Made by a program: the position numbers and the translations under genes
The notes under the pieces: generated by a model
Seen by the model: only the letters and a program-made list of their open reading frames with translations
Told to the model about the DNA's origin: nothing
Databases searched by the model: none
Part shown: piece by piece, positions 35,603 through 45,230 of the stretch
How positions within the stretch are numbered: the stretch's first letter is position 1
Layout of the letters: every line of letters starts with the position of its first letter
NCBI GenBank assembly: GCA_020161015.1
Contig: JAIUOT010000014.1
Span: 1-64,000, forward strand
Reading direction: 5' to 3'
Length of the DNA stretch: 64,000 nucleotides
Source of the DNA: Actinomycetota bacterium
Lineage (GTDB): Bacteria > Actinomycetota > Actinomycetes > Propionibacteriales > Propionibacteriaceae

Positions 35603-35991
35603 ACAGGCGCCGGGCCGGTGGCTGGCGGCGCGACGAACGGGGGGCGGGCACCGTGCTGATGGTCGCGGCCGTGCTCGTCGCCGCGGTCCTCGCCGGACTC
35701 GTGCTCGTGGTACAGGGTTACGTCGCCGCGGTGCACCACGCGCGCTCCGCCGCCGACCTCGTCGCCGTGTCGGCAGCAGCACGCCAGTCGCGGGGACACG
35801 ACGCCTGCCGGGCGGCCGCGGCCGTGGCGGAGGCCAACGCCGTCCGCCTCAGGGCCTGCCGCGTGCGTGGCGACAGCTTCGACTTCGTGGTGTCGGTCAC
35901 CGTTGAGCAACCGGTACGGGCTCCGGCGCCGATGCTGCCGGCCGTGGTGCCCGCCACGGCCCATGCGGGCCGGATCGGACTCCTGCCGTGA
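35599..35991 (+). CDS. Rv3654c-like TadE/helicase-neighbour membrane protein
   Basis: The product is 130 residues from a GTG overlapping the previous stop. It has the arginine-rich leader, the ERGAGTVLMVAAVLVAAVLA motif and membrane helix and a short extracellular C-terminus with HHARSAADLVAVSAA and paired cysteines in DACRAAAAV/RACRV. This is the last gene of the seven-gene Tad operon, matching Rv3654c. It is usually called a secretion/DUF-type membrane protein. Function unproven here. Confidence 0.82.
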   Translation: MNRRRAGGWRRDERGAGTVLMVAAVLVAAVLAGLVLVVQGYVAAVHHARSAADLVAVSAAARQSRGHDACRAAAAVAEANAVRLRACRVRGDSFDFVVSVTVEQPVRAPAPMLPAVVPATAHAGRIGLLP

Positions 35992-36065
35992 CGGACGTCG
36001 GGCGGGCGGCACCCGGCCGTGCCGGACCGGAGCACTGGGGCGGGCCGCTGCGCCGCTGGTGGGCC

Positions 36066-38318
36066 TCAGTCGCCGCCGAGGAACCGCGAGACCAGGAGGG
36101 CGGCCGCGTCCTTGGCGAGGGGCTGGTTGCCGTTCCCGCACTTGGGGGAGACGACGCACGACGGGCACCCGGCGGCGCAGGAGCAGGTGCGCAGCCGGTC
36201 GAGCGTCGCCGACCACCAGGCCTCGGCCAGCTCGAAGCCGCGCTCGGCGAACCCGGCCCCGCCCGGGTGGCCGTCGTGGACGAAGATCGTGAGCTCCCCG
36301 GTGTCGGGATGCAGGGTGGTGGACAGTCCGCCGATGTCCCACCGGTCGCACGGCGCGAACATCGGCAGCAGGCCGATGGCGCAGTGCTCGGCAGCGTGGG
36401 CGGCACCGGCGAGGTCCCTCTGCGCGATCCCGCCCAGCAGGACGGCGGGCACCGTCACCCAGACCGACTGCGTGCGCAGCACGCGTCGGGGCAGGTCGAG
36501 GGGATGGCTGTCCCACACCTTGCCACTGGCTTCGTCGCGGCGCAGGAAGCCGGTGACCTGGCTGGTGAGCTCGACGGTGCCCAGGCACACGCGTGTCGCG
36601 CCGAACGGACGCTCGCGCAGCCCCTCGACCACGCGCACGTCGGACTCCCCGAGGGGCTGGGTGAAGTAGCCCGGGCGGTCCGGGGCGGCGAGCGCCGCTC
36701 CCGCCTCCCGGTCGTAGGTGAGCACGCGCCACTGCTCGCCCTGGTGCAGGTAGACCGCGCCCTCGTGCACGGTCCGGTCGGCGGAGGCGGCGTCGACCTG
36801 CCCGATGACCCGGCCGGTCGCGTCCTCCACGACCTCCACCGAGCGGCCGCCGGCCGAGCGCAGGTCGATGGCGTCGACCGCGCGGTCCGGCCGCGTCCAG
36901 AACCACCCGGACGCGCGCCGGCGCAGGTGGCCGGCCCGGGCCAGGCCGTCGGCGAGCGCGGGGAGGGTGTCACCGAAGTACCGCACGTCCTCGAGGGTGA
37001 GGGGGAGCTCCTGGGCGGCGGCGGCGAGGTGCGGAGCAAGAACGTGCGGGTTGGCGGGGTGCAGCACCGTCCGCTCGACGGGGCGGTCGAAGACCAGGTC
37101 GGGGTGCTCGCACAGGAACGCGTCCAGCGGGTCGGGACGGGCCAGCAGGATCCCGAGGGCGTCGCGGCCGGCGCGGCCCGCGCGGCCGGCCTGCTGCCAC
37201 AAGGCAGCGAGGGTGCCGGGGAAGCCGCAGGTGATCACGGCGTCCACGCCGGAGATGTCGACACCCAGCTCCAGAGCGTTGGTGCAGGCGACGCCGGCGA
37301 GGCGCCGCGACTGCAGCCCCGCCTCCAGCAGGCGCCGGTCCTCGGCCAGGTAGCCGCCGCGGTAGGACGCGACCCGCGAGGGGTCGGCCACCTGGCGCTG
37401 GGCCCGCAGCGCGACGAGTTCCGCCTGCACCCGGGACGTGGTGAACGCCAGCGTCTGGCGCCCCTCGCCGACCAGCCGGGCGAGCATGTCCGCGGCCTCG
37501 TGGTGCGGGTCGCCCTCCGGCTGCCACAGCAGGTAGTCGAGGGCGGGACGGGCGGAGGTGTCGGACGCGACCTCGACCACGTCCTCCACTCCGGCGAGCC
37601 GGGTGAGCAGGTCGCCGGCGCCGCTGACCGTGGCGGAGGCGGAGAGGAAGACGGGGTCGGCGCCGTAGTGGTTGGCGAGCCGGCGCAGGCGGCGCAGCAC
37701 GGCAGAGACGTGGGCGCCGAACACGCCGCGGTAGCGGTGCGCCTCGTCCACGACGACGTACCGCAGGGTGGACAGGAGGCGGGTCCAGTTCTGGTGGCGG
37801 GGAAGCACCGAGCGGTGCAGCATGTCCGGGTTCGTGAGCACGAGACGGCCGAAGTCGCGGGCGTACCGCCGTTCCACCGCGTCGGAGTCGCCGTCGAGGG
37901 TGCACCCCCGCGCCCGGGTGAGCTCCAGCCCGTTGACCACCCGCAGCTGGTCGTGGGCGAGCGCCTTGGTGGGGGCGAGGTACAGCGCGCTGTGCCCGCG
38001 GCCCAGCTCGAGCGGTCCCCGCCGCGCGACCTCGAACCCGACCTCGTCGTCGACGACGGCGGCCAGCACGGGAAGCAGGTAGCCGAGCGTCTTGCCCGAC
38101 GCGGTGCCGGTGGCCAGCGCCACGTGGCGCCCGGCGTGGGCTGCGTCGGCCGCGACGACTTGGTGCTGCCACAGTTCGGCGACCCCGGACCGCTGGACGG
38201 CGGCGCGCACATCGCCCCCCACCCAGCCGGGGAACGGGGCCGTGACCCCGGCGACCGCCGGCCGATGGTAGTGGTGGCGCACCCGAGGATCCGCCGTCAG
38301 CCAGTCCGGTACCGCCAC
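36066..38318 (-). CDS. DEAD/DEAH-box helicase with C-terminal four-cysteine domain, MrfA-like
   Basis: The product is about 750 residues (the GTG at 38318 is preferred because GGCAGG is eight bases upstream; 38324 is possible). Helicase motifs run from ALATGTASGKTLGYLLPV through YLAPTKALAHDQLR, VVDEAHRYRG and LSASAT to AFTTSRVQAELV and QQAGRAGRAGRDALGI. The C-terminal domain includes the DUF1998/MZB cysteines in CSCAAGCPSCVVSPKCGNG. This is the B. subtilis YprA/MrfA and Rv3649 group. MrfA unwinds DNA and helps repair mitomycin adducts. A repair role here is inferred from the family. Confidence 0.92.
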   Translation of the reverse strand: MAVPDWLTADPRVRHHYHRPAVAGVTAPFPGWVGGDVRAAVQRSGVAELWQHQVVAADAAHAGRHVALATGTASGKTLGYLLPVLAAVVDDEVGFEVARRGPLELGRGHSALYLAPTKALAHDQLRVVNGLELTRARGCTLDGDSDAVERRYARDFGRLVLTNPDMLHRSVLPRHQNWTRLLSTLRYVVVDEAHRYRGVFGAHVSAVLRRLRRLANHYGADPVFLSASATVSGAGDLLTRLAGVEDVVEVASDTSARPALDYLLWQPEGDPHHEAADMLARLVGEGRQTLAFTTSRVQAELVALRAQRQVADPSRVASYRGGYLAEDRRLLEAGLQSRRLAGVACTNALELGVDISGVDAVITCGFPGTLAALWQQAGRAGRAGRDALGILLARPDPLDAFLCEHPDLVFDRPVERTVLHPANPHVLAPHLAAAAQELPLTLEDVRYFGDTLPALADGLARAGHLRRRASGWFWTRPDRAVDAIDLRSAGGRSVEVVEDATGRVIGQVDAASADRTVHEGAVYLHQGEQWRVLTYDREAGAALAAPDRPGYFTQPLGESDVRVVEGLRERPFGATRVCLGTVELTSQVTGFLRRDEASGKVWDSHPLDLPRRVLRTQSVWVTVPAVLLGGIAQRDLAGAAHAAEHCAIGLLPMFAPCDRWDIGGLSTTLHPDTGELTIFVHDGHPGGAGFAERGFELAEAWWSATLDRLRTCSCAAGCPSCVVSPKCGNGNQPLAKDAAALLVSRFLGGD

Positions 38319-38406
38319 GCGCACAGCCTGCCACCTGCCGGGGACAGCGGCGCACGGCCCCGGACCGGGCCCCGGGCGGGGACGGGCCGTGTGCAAGGCT
38401 GGGTCC

Positions 38407-39861
38407 ATGCTCGAACCGGCCGATATCGACCACTTGCGCGACGACCTGCTCGCGGCGGACTTCACGCTCGACGCGGTGTCCGCGAGGCTGGGCGAGGCGG
38501 GACTCGCCGGGCTGGCGCGGAACTCCACCGTGCCCGCCTCCCGGGCGCTCGGAGATGCCGACGACCCCCAGGCCGACGCGATCCGCCTGTGGCTCCTCCA
38601 GCAGCCGGTGCCAGGACGCCGGCTGGCGTCCTGGTCGAGCCTCCCGGCCCTCCGGTCCGCCGGCCTGGTCGCCGGTGGTGACCAGGTGGGTGCGACCGTG
38701 GAGCTGAAGCCGCACGGCTCGGAACGGCGGCAGGGCTGGATCTGCTCCGACCAGACCCCGCTCGACGGCCGCGTCACCCGGCCTCGCACCGACTTCGTGC
38801 TCGGCGCCTCCCCGGCGTCCACCACCCTCACCCAGCTCGTGCCGCCGGGCCCGTTCGGGCGGGCCCTGGACCTCGGCACCGGGTGCGGCATCCAGGCCCT
38901 GCACCTGGACGCGGGAGAGGTCGTCGCCACCGACCTCAACCCGCGCGCCCTGGAACTGGCACGGATCAGCCTGGGCCTGTCGGGGGTGGACGCCGACCTC
39001 AGGCTGGGCTCGCTCTACGAGCCGGTCGCCGGCGAGCGCTTCGACCTGGTCGTGACCAACCCGCCGTACGTGATCAGCCCGCCCACACCGGACCGCCTCG
39101 TCTACCGCGACGGCGGCTTCGGCGGCGACGACCTGATGCGCGAGGTCGTCACCGGCGCCCCGCGCCACCTCGCCGACGGTGGCGTGCTGGTCGTCCTCGG
39201 CAACTGGGCGATCACCGCCGAGCCGTGGGACGAGCGGCTTGCGGGGTGGCTGCGTCCCACCGGCAGCGATGCCCTCGTGCTCCAGCGGGAGGTCCTCGAC
39301 CCCTTCGAGTACGTCGAGCTGTGGCTGGCGGACGCCGGGCTGGCGGGCGCCCCGGAGTACCACCGGCGCTACGCCGAGTGGCTGGACTACTTCGACGCCG
39401 CCGGCATCCGGGGCGTCGGGATGGGCTGGCTCGCGCTGCGCGCGGCCGGTCGCGGCGAGCCGGTGGTGCGGATCGAGGAGTGGCCGCACGCGGTCCACCA
39501 GCCGGTCGGCGCCGCGTTCGCCGACTTCTTCGCCGCCGTCCCGGCCTCCCGGCTGCCGGACGCGGACGTGCTCGCCCGCTCCTGGCGGCTCCACCCCGGC
39601 GTGGTGCAGGAGACCATCGGCAGGCCGGGCGCGGCCGACCCCCAGCACATCGTGCTGCGCCAGCAGTTCGGCTTCGGCCGGGCCGTCGAGGCGGGGACGG
39701 CCCTCGCCGCCGTCGTCGGTGCCTGCGACGGCGACCTGCCGCTGGGCGTGCTGGTCGGGGCGGTCGCGGGACTGCTGGACGTTGGCCCCGACGATCTCGC
39801 CGCCGACGTCCTTCCGCAGGTTCGTAGGCTGGTGGAAGAGGGCTACCTCCTGGACGGGTGA
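38407..39861 (+). CDS. HemK/PrmC-like methyltransferase with DUF7059-type domain
   Basis: The product is 484 residues. A helical N-terminal domain of about 140 residues (LRDDLLAADFTLDAVSARLG) precedes a Rossmann methyltransferase with LDLGTGCGIQALHL near residue 157 and the amino-methylating NPPY in VVTNPPYVIS near 218. A C-terminal domain follows (VVQETIGRPGA and later helices). This composite protein is common in Actinobacteria beside the Rv3649-like helicase. NPPY enzymes methylate glutamine, adenine or guanine nitrogens; substrate unknown. It diverges from the helicase gene. Confidence 0.87.
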   Translation: MLEPADIDHLRDDLLAADFTLDAVSARLGEAGLAGLARNSTVPASRALGDADDPQADAIRLWLLQQPVPGRRLASWSSLPALRSAGLVAGGDQVGATVELKPHGSERRQGWICSDQTPLDGRVTRPRTDFVLGASPASTTLTQLVPPGPFGRALDLGTGCGIQALHLDAGEVVATDLNPRALELARISLGLSGVDADLRLGSLYEPVAGERFDLVVTNPPYVISPPTPDRLVYRDGGFGGDDLMREVVTGAPRHLADGGVLVVLGNWAITAEPWDERLAGWLRPTGSDALVLQREVLDPFEYVELWLADAGLAGAPEYHRRYAEWLDYFDAAGIRGVGMGWLALRAAGRGEPVVRIEEWPHAVHQPVGAAFADFFAAVPASRLPDADVLARSWRLHPGVVQETIGRPGAADPQHIVLRQQFGFGRAVEAGTALAAVVGACDGDLPLGVLVGAVAGLLDVGPDDLAADVLPQVRRLVEEGYLLDG

Positions 39862-39950
39862 CGTTCACAGGAACTCACAGGAACCGAACAGCCTCCCCAT
39901 GGGCTGGGTGCCTTGACTGGGAGCCAGTCCAGATCACACAGGAGTCAGAC

Positions 39951-41663
39951 ATGGCCGAGAACGACGAAGGGCGTCCCTGGGACGCGACCGGCGACCAGGC
40001 CGCCAACGAGCCCACCCAGGCACTTCCCACGGCCGGAGACGACGCGACCGGGGTGCTCCCGCCGCCCGACCGTCCCGAGCCCACGCAGGTCATCGGGGCT
40101 GCCGCCCCGGAACCCACGCTCCCGCTGCCGACCGACGGCTGGGCCCGTCCCGCCGACCTCGGCGCGGCGTCCGGCGCCACCCCGGGGGCGCGGTACCCGG
40201 GCCCCCTGACCGGCCCGCAGGGAGGCGCCCCGCAGGCCTACGGCGCCCAGCCGTGGAGTTCCCCCGCGTATTCACCGGCACAGGGCTTGCCGGCACAGGG
40301 TGCGCCGACGCAGGGTTCGCCGTCGTACGGCCCGCAGGCCGCGCACACGGCCCCGTCCTACGGCCAGCAGCCCTACGGTCAGCCTCATCCCTACGGCCAG
40401 CCCACGCCGTCCGCCTACGGCCAGCAGCCCTACGGCGGGCAGCCCTACGGCCAGCAGTACCAGCCCTACGGCCCGGCGGGCCAGGGCTATCCGCAGCACC
40501 CCGGCTACTACGCCCCGAGCCAGTACTACTACCCGCCGCAGCCGGTGGAGACGAAGAAGCGCTGGCCGCTCGCCCTGGTGGCGATGCTGGTCGCGCTCGT
40601 CCTCGGCGGCTCTGGCTTCCTCTGGGCGGCCAACGCGCTCACCGGGGCGCTGCCCCAGTCGGCCCAGACCACCCAGCCGCAGGCCGACCCGGGCCAGGGC
40701 GGGCAGGGCGACCCCCAGCAGGGCGGCGCCGGCCCCGGCAGCCAGGGCGGCACCACCACCGGTAGCGCCGTCACCTCGGCGCAGTCCGCCGGTGTGGTGC
40801 TCATCGCCGCGAAGACCTCCTCGGGCACCGCCGCGGGCACCGGCATGGTGCTGAGCCCCGACGGAAAGGTGCTCACCAACTACCACGTGGTGGCCGGATC
40901 GGAGTCCGTCGCGGTCACGATCGCCGACAGCGGCGACACCTATACCGCCACCGTCCTCGGCTTCGACCAGACCAGGGACGTCGCGCTGCTCCAGCTCACG
41001 GACGCCCGCGACCTCACCACGGTGAAGACCGACACGGTCGTCCCGTCCACGGGGACGGCGGTCGCCGCGGTGGGCAACGCCGAGGGTGGCGGCGAGCTGG
41101 TGAAGGCGGCCGGGACCGTCACGGCCACCGACCAGAGCCTCACGGTCTCCTCCGACTCCCCCTGGGGCAGTTCCGAGGACCTCTCCGGCCTGATCGAGAC
41201 CAACGCGCGCGCCGTCCCCGGTGACTCCGGCGGCCCGATGTTCGACGCCGACAACGAGGTGGTCGGCATGACCACCGCCGGCTCCACCCGCGAGCGCACC
41301 AGCTACGCGGTGCCGATCGCGACCGCGCTCGCCGTCGTCCAGCAGGTCGAGTCCGGGCAGGACGCGGGCACGGTGCGGGTCGGCCCGGCGGGCTACCTCG
41401 GCATCAAGGTGGCCGACGCCGACCAGACCTCCACAGGCAAGACCATCACCGCCGTCGTCGCCGGCAGCCCGGCCGACAAGGCCGGCGTGGTCGCCGGCAG
41501 CCGCCTCACCAGGGTGGGCGACACCACCATCAGGGCCACGACGAACCTGGCCACCGTGATCCGTGCGCTCGAGCCCGGCCAGCAGGTGACGATCCAGTGG
41601 ACGGCGCCCAACGGCACCCACAAGCAGGCCACGGTCACGCTGGGCAGCAGCCCCGTCAACTGA
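39951..41663 (+). CDS. Membrane-anchored HtrA/PepD-like serine protease
   Basis: The product is 570 residues, preceded by AGGAG. The first 200 residues are disordered and rich in Q, Y, G and P, with YGQP-type repeats. One membrane helix (LALVAMLVALVLGGSGFL) sits near residue 205. The trypsin-like domain has the catalytic triad His in TNYHVV near 309, Asp in TRDVALLQL near 342 and Ser in PGDSGGPMFD near 425. A PDZ domain follows (GYLGIKVADADQTS then GVVAGSRL) near 480-560. It is likely an envelope quality-control protease, acting outside the membrane. The perfect hairpin at 41701-41736 terminates it. Confidence 0.92.
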   Translation: MAENDEGRPWDATGDQAANEPTQALPTAGDDATGVLPPPDRPEPTQVIGAAAPEPTLPLPTDGWARPADLGAASGATPGARYPGPLTGPQGGAPQAYGAQPWSSPAYSPAQGLPAQGAPTQGSPSYGPQAAHTAPSYGQQPYGQPHPYGQPTPSAYGQQPYGGQPYGQQYQPYGPAGQGYPQHPGYYAPSQYYYPPQPVETKKRWPLALVAMLVALVLGGSGFLWAANALTGALPQSAQTTQPQADPGQGGQGDPQQGGAGPGSQGGTTTGSAVTSAQSAGVVLIAAKTSSGTAAGTGMVLSPDGKVLTNYHVVAGSESVAVTIADSGDTYTATVLGFDQTRDVALLQLTDARDLTTVKTDTVVPSTGTAVAAVGNAEGGGELVKAAGTVTATDQSLTVSSDSPWGSSEDLSGLIETNARAVPGDSGGPMFDADNEVVGMTTAGSTRERTSYAVPIATALAVVQQVESGQDAGTVRVGPAGYLGIKVADADQTSTGKTITAVVAGSPADKAGVVAGSRLTRVGDTTIRATTNLATVIRALEPGQQVTIQWTAPNGTHKQATVTLGSSPVN

Positions 41664-41700
41664 CCGCGTCCCCCAGCCGCCGGGTTCGCCACCGGCGCCC

Positions 41701-41736
41701 CGTGCCCCGCACCCGTCCTCGCTGGTGCGGGGCACG
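41701..41736 (+). terminator. Rho-independent-type hairpin after the HtrA-like gene
   Basis: Two 13-base arms, CGTGCCCCGCACC and GGTGCGGGGCACG, pair perfectly across a 10-base loop. The hairpin follows the protease stop by 38 bases and precedes topA. The U-tract is short (TT), as is common in high-GC genomes. Confidence 0.75.
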
Positions 41737-41877
41737 TTGCCGCCCCCGGGAGCTGTCCGCCGCGGCGGCGCCGCGCCCGGGCCGTTCCCACCCGTGGTGG
41801 ACAATGGGCGCCTCACCCTGCCCGGCGACGGCGCTAGAGTGAGCGACCGATCGTCCCCGACGCCAGGAAGAAGCCCC

Positions 41878-44556
41878 GTGGCCACAGCTAGCAAACGCCG
41901 GCTCGTCATCGTCGAGTCCCCGACGAAGGCGGTCAGCCTGGCCAAGTTCCTCGGCGCCGGCTACGTCGTGGAGTCGAGCCGGGGCCACGTGCGCGACCTG
42001 CCGACCGGTGCCGCGGAGGTGCCCGCCAAGTACAAGGGCGAGAAGTGGGCCCGCACCGGGGTGAACATCGAGGCCGACTTCGAGCCGCTCTACGTAGTGG
42101 CCGCGGACAAGAAGGCCACCATCCGCGACCTCAAGGCGAAGCTGAAGGACGTGGACGAGCTCCTGCTCGCCACTGATGAGGACCGCGAGGGCGAGGCCAT
42201 CGCGTGGCACCTGCTGGACGAGCTGAAGCCCAAGGTTCCGGTCAAGCGGATGGTCTTCCACGAGATCACCCCCGAGGCGATCCTCGAAGCCGTCCAGAAC
42301 ACCCGTGAGCTCGACACCGACCTCGTGGACGCCCAGGAGACCCGACGCATCCTCGACCGGCTGTACGGCTACGAGGTCTCGCCGGTGCTGTGGAAGAAGG
42401 TCATGCCGAAACTGTCGGCCGGCCGCGTGCAGTCGGTGGCCACGCGGCTGGTCGTCGACAGGGAGCGGGAGCGGATCGCGTTCCGCGCCGCCGCCTACGC
42501 CGACATCGAGGCCGTGCTGGACGCCGGTGAGGACGCCGAGCCGCGCACCTTCACCGCCCGGCTCACCACCTTCGACAGCCGTCGCATCGCCTCCGGCCGC
42601 GACTTCGACGCCACCGGCGGCCTGACCGGCAAGGACCTCCTCCAGCTCAGCCTCGAGTCCGCCCAGTCGCTGGCCGACCTGCTCGACGGCGCCTCCTACG
42701 CCGTCGGCTCTGTGGAGGCGAAGGGCTACACCCGGCGTCCCTACCCGCCGTTCCGCACGACCACGCTCCAGCAGGAGGCGGGCCGCAAGCTCGGCTTCTC
42801 GGCCCAGCGCACGATGAGCGTGGCGCAGGACCTCTACGAGCGCGGCTTCATCACCTACATGCGAACCGACTCGGTCACGCTGTCGACGACCGCCATCGCC
42901 GCGGCGCGCGACCAGGTGAAGCAGCTGTTCGGCGGCCAGTTCCTCCCGGCGCAGCCGCGCGTCTACACCTCGAAGGTGAAGAACGCGCAGGAGGCGCACG
43001 AGGCCATCCGCCCGGCCGGCGAGCACTTCCGGACCCCGCAGCAGACCGGCCTGCACGGCGACCACCTGCGGCTGTACGAGCTGGTGTGGAAGCGCACGAT
43101 CGCCTCGCAGATGAAGGACGCAGAGGGCGAGACCGTCAGCGTCCGCATCGGCGCGACGCTGCCCGAGCGGGCGTCGGTGACCGACGTCGCGACCGGAGAG
43201 GTCGTGGAGTCGGGGCGCGCCACCTTCTCCGCGTCCGGCCGGACGATCACCTTCCTCGGCTTCCTCAAGGCCTACGTGGAGAGCGTGGACGACGACGAGT
43301 CCTCCGACGACGCGCAGGCACGGCTGCCGCAGCTGGCCAGTGGCCAGCGCGTGGACGCGGAGCGGCTGACCGCCCTCGCCCACGAGACCCGTCCGCCGGC
43401 CCGCTACACCGAGCCGTCGCTGGTGGCCAAGCTCGAGGAGCTCGAGATCGGCCGCCCGTCCACCTACGCGGCGATCATCCGCACGATCACCTCGCGCGAC
43501 TACGTGTTCAAGAAGGGTTCGGCCTTGGTGCCGACCTGGCTGGCGTTCGCGGTGACCCGGCTGCTGGAGGAGCACTTCAGCAAGCTCGTCGACTACAAGT
43601 TCACCGCGGAGATGGAGGAGACCCTCGACGAGATCGCCAGCGGCGACGTGGCGCGGGTCGGGGTGCTCAGGGACTTCTACTTCGGCCCGGACGGCGCGCC
43701 GCACGAGGGCCTGGAGCGGCTGGTCAACGAACTCGGCGAGATCGACGCGCGCGCCCTGTCCACCTTCCCCCTGGGGGACGGCATCGACGTGCGGGTGGGC
43801 CGCTACGGCACCTACATCGAGGACACGGAGGGCCGCCGCGCCAACGTCGACCCGGAGCTGCCGCCGGACGAGCTCACGCTGGAACACGCGCGCGAGCTGC
43901 TGTCCCGCCCGGCCGCAGAGGAGCGCGAGGTCGGCACCGACCCGGGCACCGGGCTGGCCATCGTCGCCAAGGCGGGCCGGTACGGGCCCTATGTCACCGA
44001 GGTGCTTCCGGACGACGCTCCCAAGTCGGCCAAGCCGCGCACCGGCTCGCTGTTCGCGTCCATGAGCATCGACACGCTCACCCTCGAGGACGCGCTGAAG
44101 CTGCTCAGCCTGCCCCGCGTGGTCGGCACGGCCGCGGACGGTGAGGAGATCACCGCCCAGAACGGGCGCTACGGTCCCTACCTGAAGAAGGGCACCGATT
44201 CCCGGTCCCTGGCCGGCGAGGACCAGATCTTCGACATCACGCTGGCGGAGGCGGAGGCGATCTACGCCCAGCCGAAGACCCGGGGACGCGCAGCCGCGGC
44301 GTCCGCCGGCCCGCTGCGGGAGCTGGGCGCCGATCCGGCCAACGGCAAGCCGGTGGTGATCAAGGACGGACGCTTCGGCCCGTACGTCACCGACGGCGAG
44401 ACCAACGCCACGCTGCGCCGGACCGACTCGGTGGAGGCCATGACGCTGGAGCGGGCCGCCGAGCTGCTCGCGGAGAAGCGCGCGAAGGGCCCCGCGCCCA
44501 AGCGCACCACCCGTCGCACCACCGCGACGAAGAAGACCACCACCCGCAAGAAGTAG
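41878..44556 (+). CDS. topA: DNA topoisomerase I
   Basis: The product is 892 residues from a GTG behind AGGAAG. It relaxes negative supercoils by a type IA 5'-phosphotyrosine intermediate. The Toprim domain starts RLVIVESPTKAVSLAKFLG, with DEDREGEA as the metal site. The catalytic tyrosine is Y327 in GFITYMRTDSV. The C-terminal half has four glycine-rich repeats, including AGRYGPYVTE and NGRYGPYLK, and ends in a lysine-rich tail. Zinc fingers are absent, as expected in actinobacterial TopA. tmk and holB follow closely. Confidence 0.97.
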   Translation: MATASKRRLVIVESPTKAVSLAKFLGAGYVVESSRGHVRDLPTGAAEVPAKYKGEKWARTGVNIEADFEPLYVVAADKKATIRDLKAKLKDVDELLLATDEDREGEAIAWHLLDELKPKVPVKRMVFHEITPEAILEAVQNTRELDTDLVDAQETRRILDRLYGYEVSPVLWKKVMPKLSAGRVQSVATRLVVDRERERIAFRAAAYADIEAVLDAGEDAEPRTFTARLTTFDSRRIASGRDFDATGGLTGKDLLQLSLESAQSLADLLDGASYAVGSVEAKGYTRRPYPPFRTTTLQQEAGRKLGFSAQRTMSVAQDLYERGFITYMRTDSVTLSTTAIAAARDQVKQLFGGQFLPAQPRVYTSKVKNAQEAHEAIRPAGEHFRTPQQTGLHGDHLRLYELVWKRTIASQMKDAEGETVSVRIGATLPERASVTDVATGEVVESGRATFSASGRTITFLGFLKAYVESVDDDESSDDAQARLPQLASGQRVDAERLTALAHETRPPARYTEPSLVAKLEELEIGRPSTYAAIIRTITSRDYVFKKGSALVPTWLAFAVTRLLEEHFSKLVDYKFTAEMEETLDEIASGDVARVGVLRDFYFGPDGAPHEGLERLVNELGEIDARALSTFPLGDGIDVRVGRYGTYIEDTEGRRANVDPELPPDELTLEHARELLSRPAAEEREVGTDPGTGLAIVAKAGRYGPYVTEVLPDDAPKSAKPRTGSLFASMSIDTLTLEDALKLLSLPRVVGTAADGEEITAQNGRYGPYLKKGTDSRSLAGEDQIFDITLAEAEAIYAQPKTRGRAAAASAGPLRELGADPANGKPVVIKDGRFGPYVTDGETNATLRRTDSVEAMTLERAAELLAEKRAKGPAPKRTTRRTTATKKTTTRKK

Positions 44557-44564
44557 GCCCGACG

Positions 44565-45230
44565 ATGCCACCGGTCCCACCGCAGAACCCGGCCCCCGAC
44601 GGCGTCTTCATCGTGTTCGAGGGCGGGGACGGCGTGGGCAAGTCCACCCAGGCCCGCCGGCTCGCCGACTGGGCGCGCCAGCAGGGACGCGAGGTCGTGC
44701 TCACCTTCCAGCCCGGCGACACCGCGATCGGCGCCACGCTGCGCGACCTCGTGCTGAACCCGGCCTGGGGCGACGTCTCCCCGAGGGCCGAGGCGCTGAT
44801 GTACGCCGCGGACAAGGCCCAGCACATCCACGAGGTGGTGATGCCGGCCCTGCGACGCGGTGCCGTGGTGATCTCCGACCGGTACGTCGACTCGATGCTG
44901 GCCTACCAGGGTGCCGGCCGGGTGCTCGACCCCGACCGGGTCGAGCAGATCGCCCGCTGGGCGACCGAGGACCTGCTGCCGGACCTGACCGTCCTGCTCG
45001 ACCTCGATCCGGACCGGGGCCTGGCGACCATCCGGGACAAGGACCGCCTCGAGGACGCCGGGGCCGACCTGCACCTGCGCGCGCGCCAGTTCTTCCTCGA
45101 CCTGGCCGCCCGCGACCCCGAGCACTACCTGGTGCTGCCGGCCCGGACCGGCGTCCGGAAGCTGGCGGAACTGGTTCGTGCGCGGGTGGCCCCGCTGCTG
45201 TCGGTGCCCGGTGGCACAGTGGCACCGTGA
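44565..45230 (+). CDS. tmk: Thymidylate kinase
   Basis: The product is 221 residues. It phosphorylates dTMP to dTDP. The P-loop FEGGDGVGKSTQ is at about residues 18-29 and the DRY-type motif is VISDRYVDSMLAYQGAG. The LID region contains RDKDRLEDAG. It starts nine bases beyond topA and overlaps holB by four bases (GTGA), a common actinobacterial arrangement. Confidence 0.96.
   Translation: MPPVPPQNPAPDGVFIVFEGGDGVGKSTQARRLADWARQQGREVVLTFQPGDTAIGATLRDLVLNPAWGDVSPRAEALMYAADKAQHIHEVVMPALRRGAVVISDRYVDSMLAYQGAGRVLDPDRVEQIARWATEDLLPDLTVLLDLDPDRGLATIRDKDRLEDAGADLHLRARQFFLDLAARDPEHYLVLPARTGVRKLAELVRARVAPLLSVPGGTVAP

Noticed and set aside
41656..44580. A 974-codon minus-strand frame opposite topA
   Set aside because: It is an antisense shadow caused by high GC at third codon positions. 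TopA on the plus strand has all motifs.
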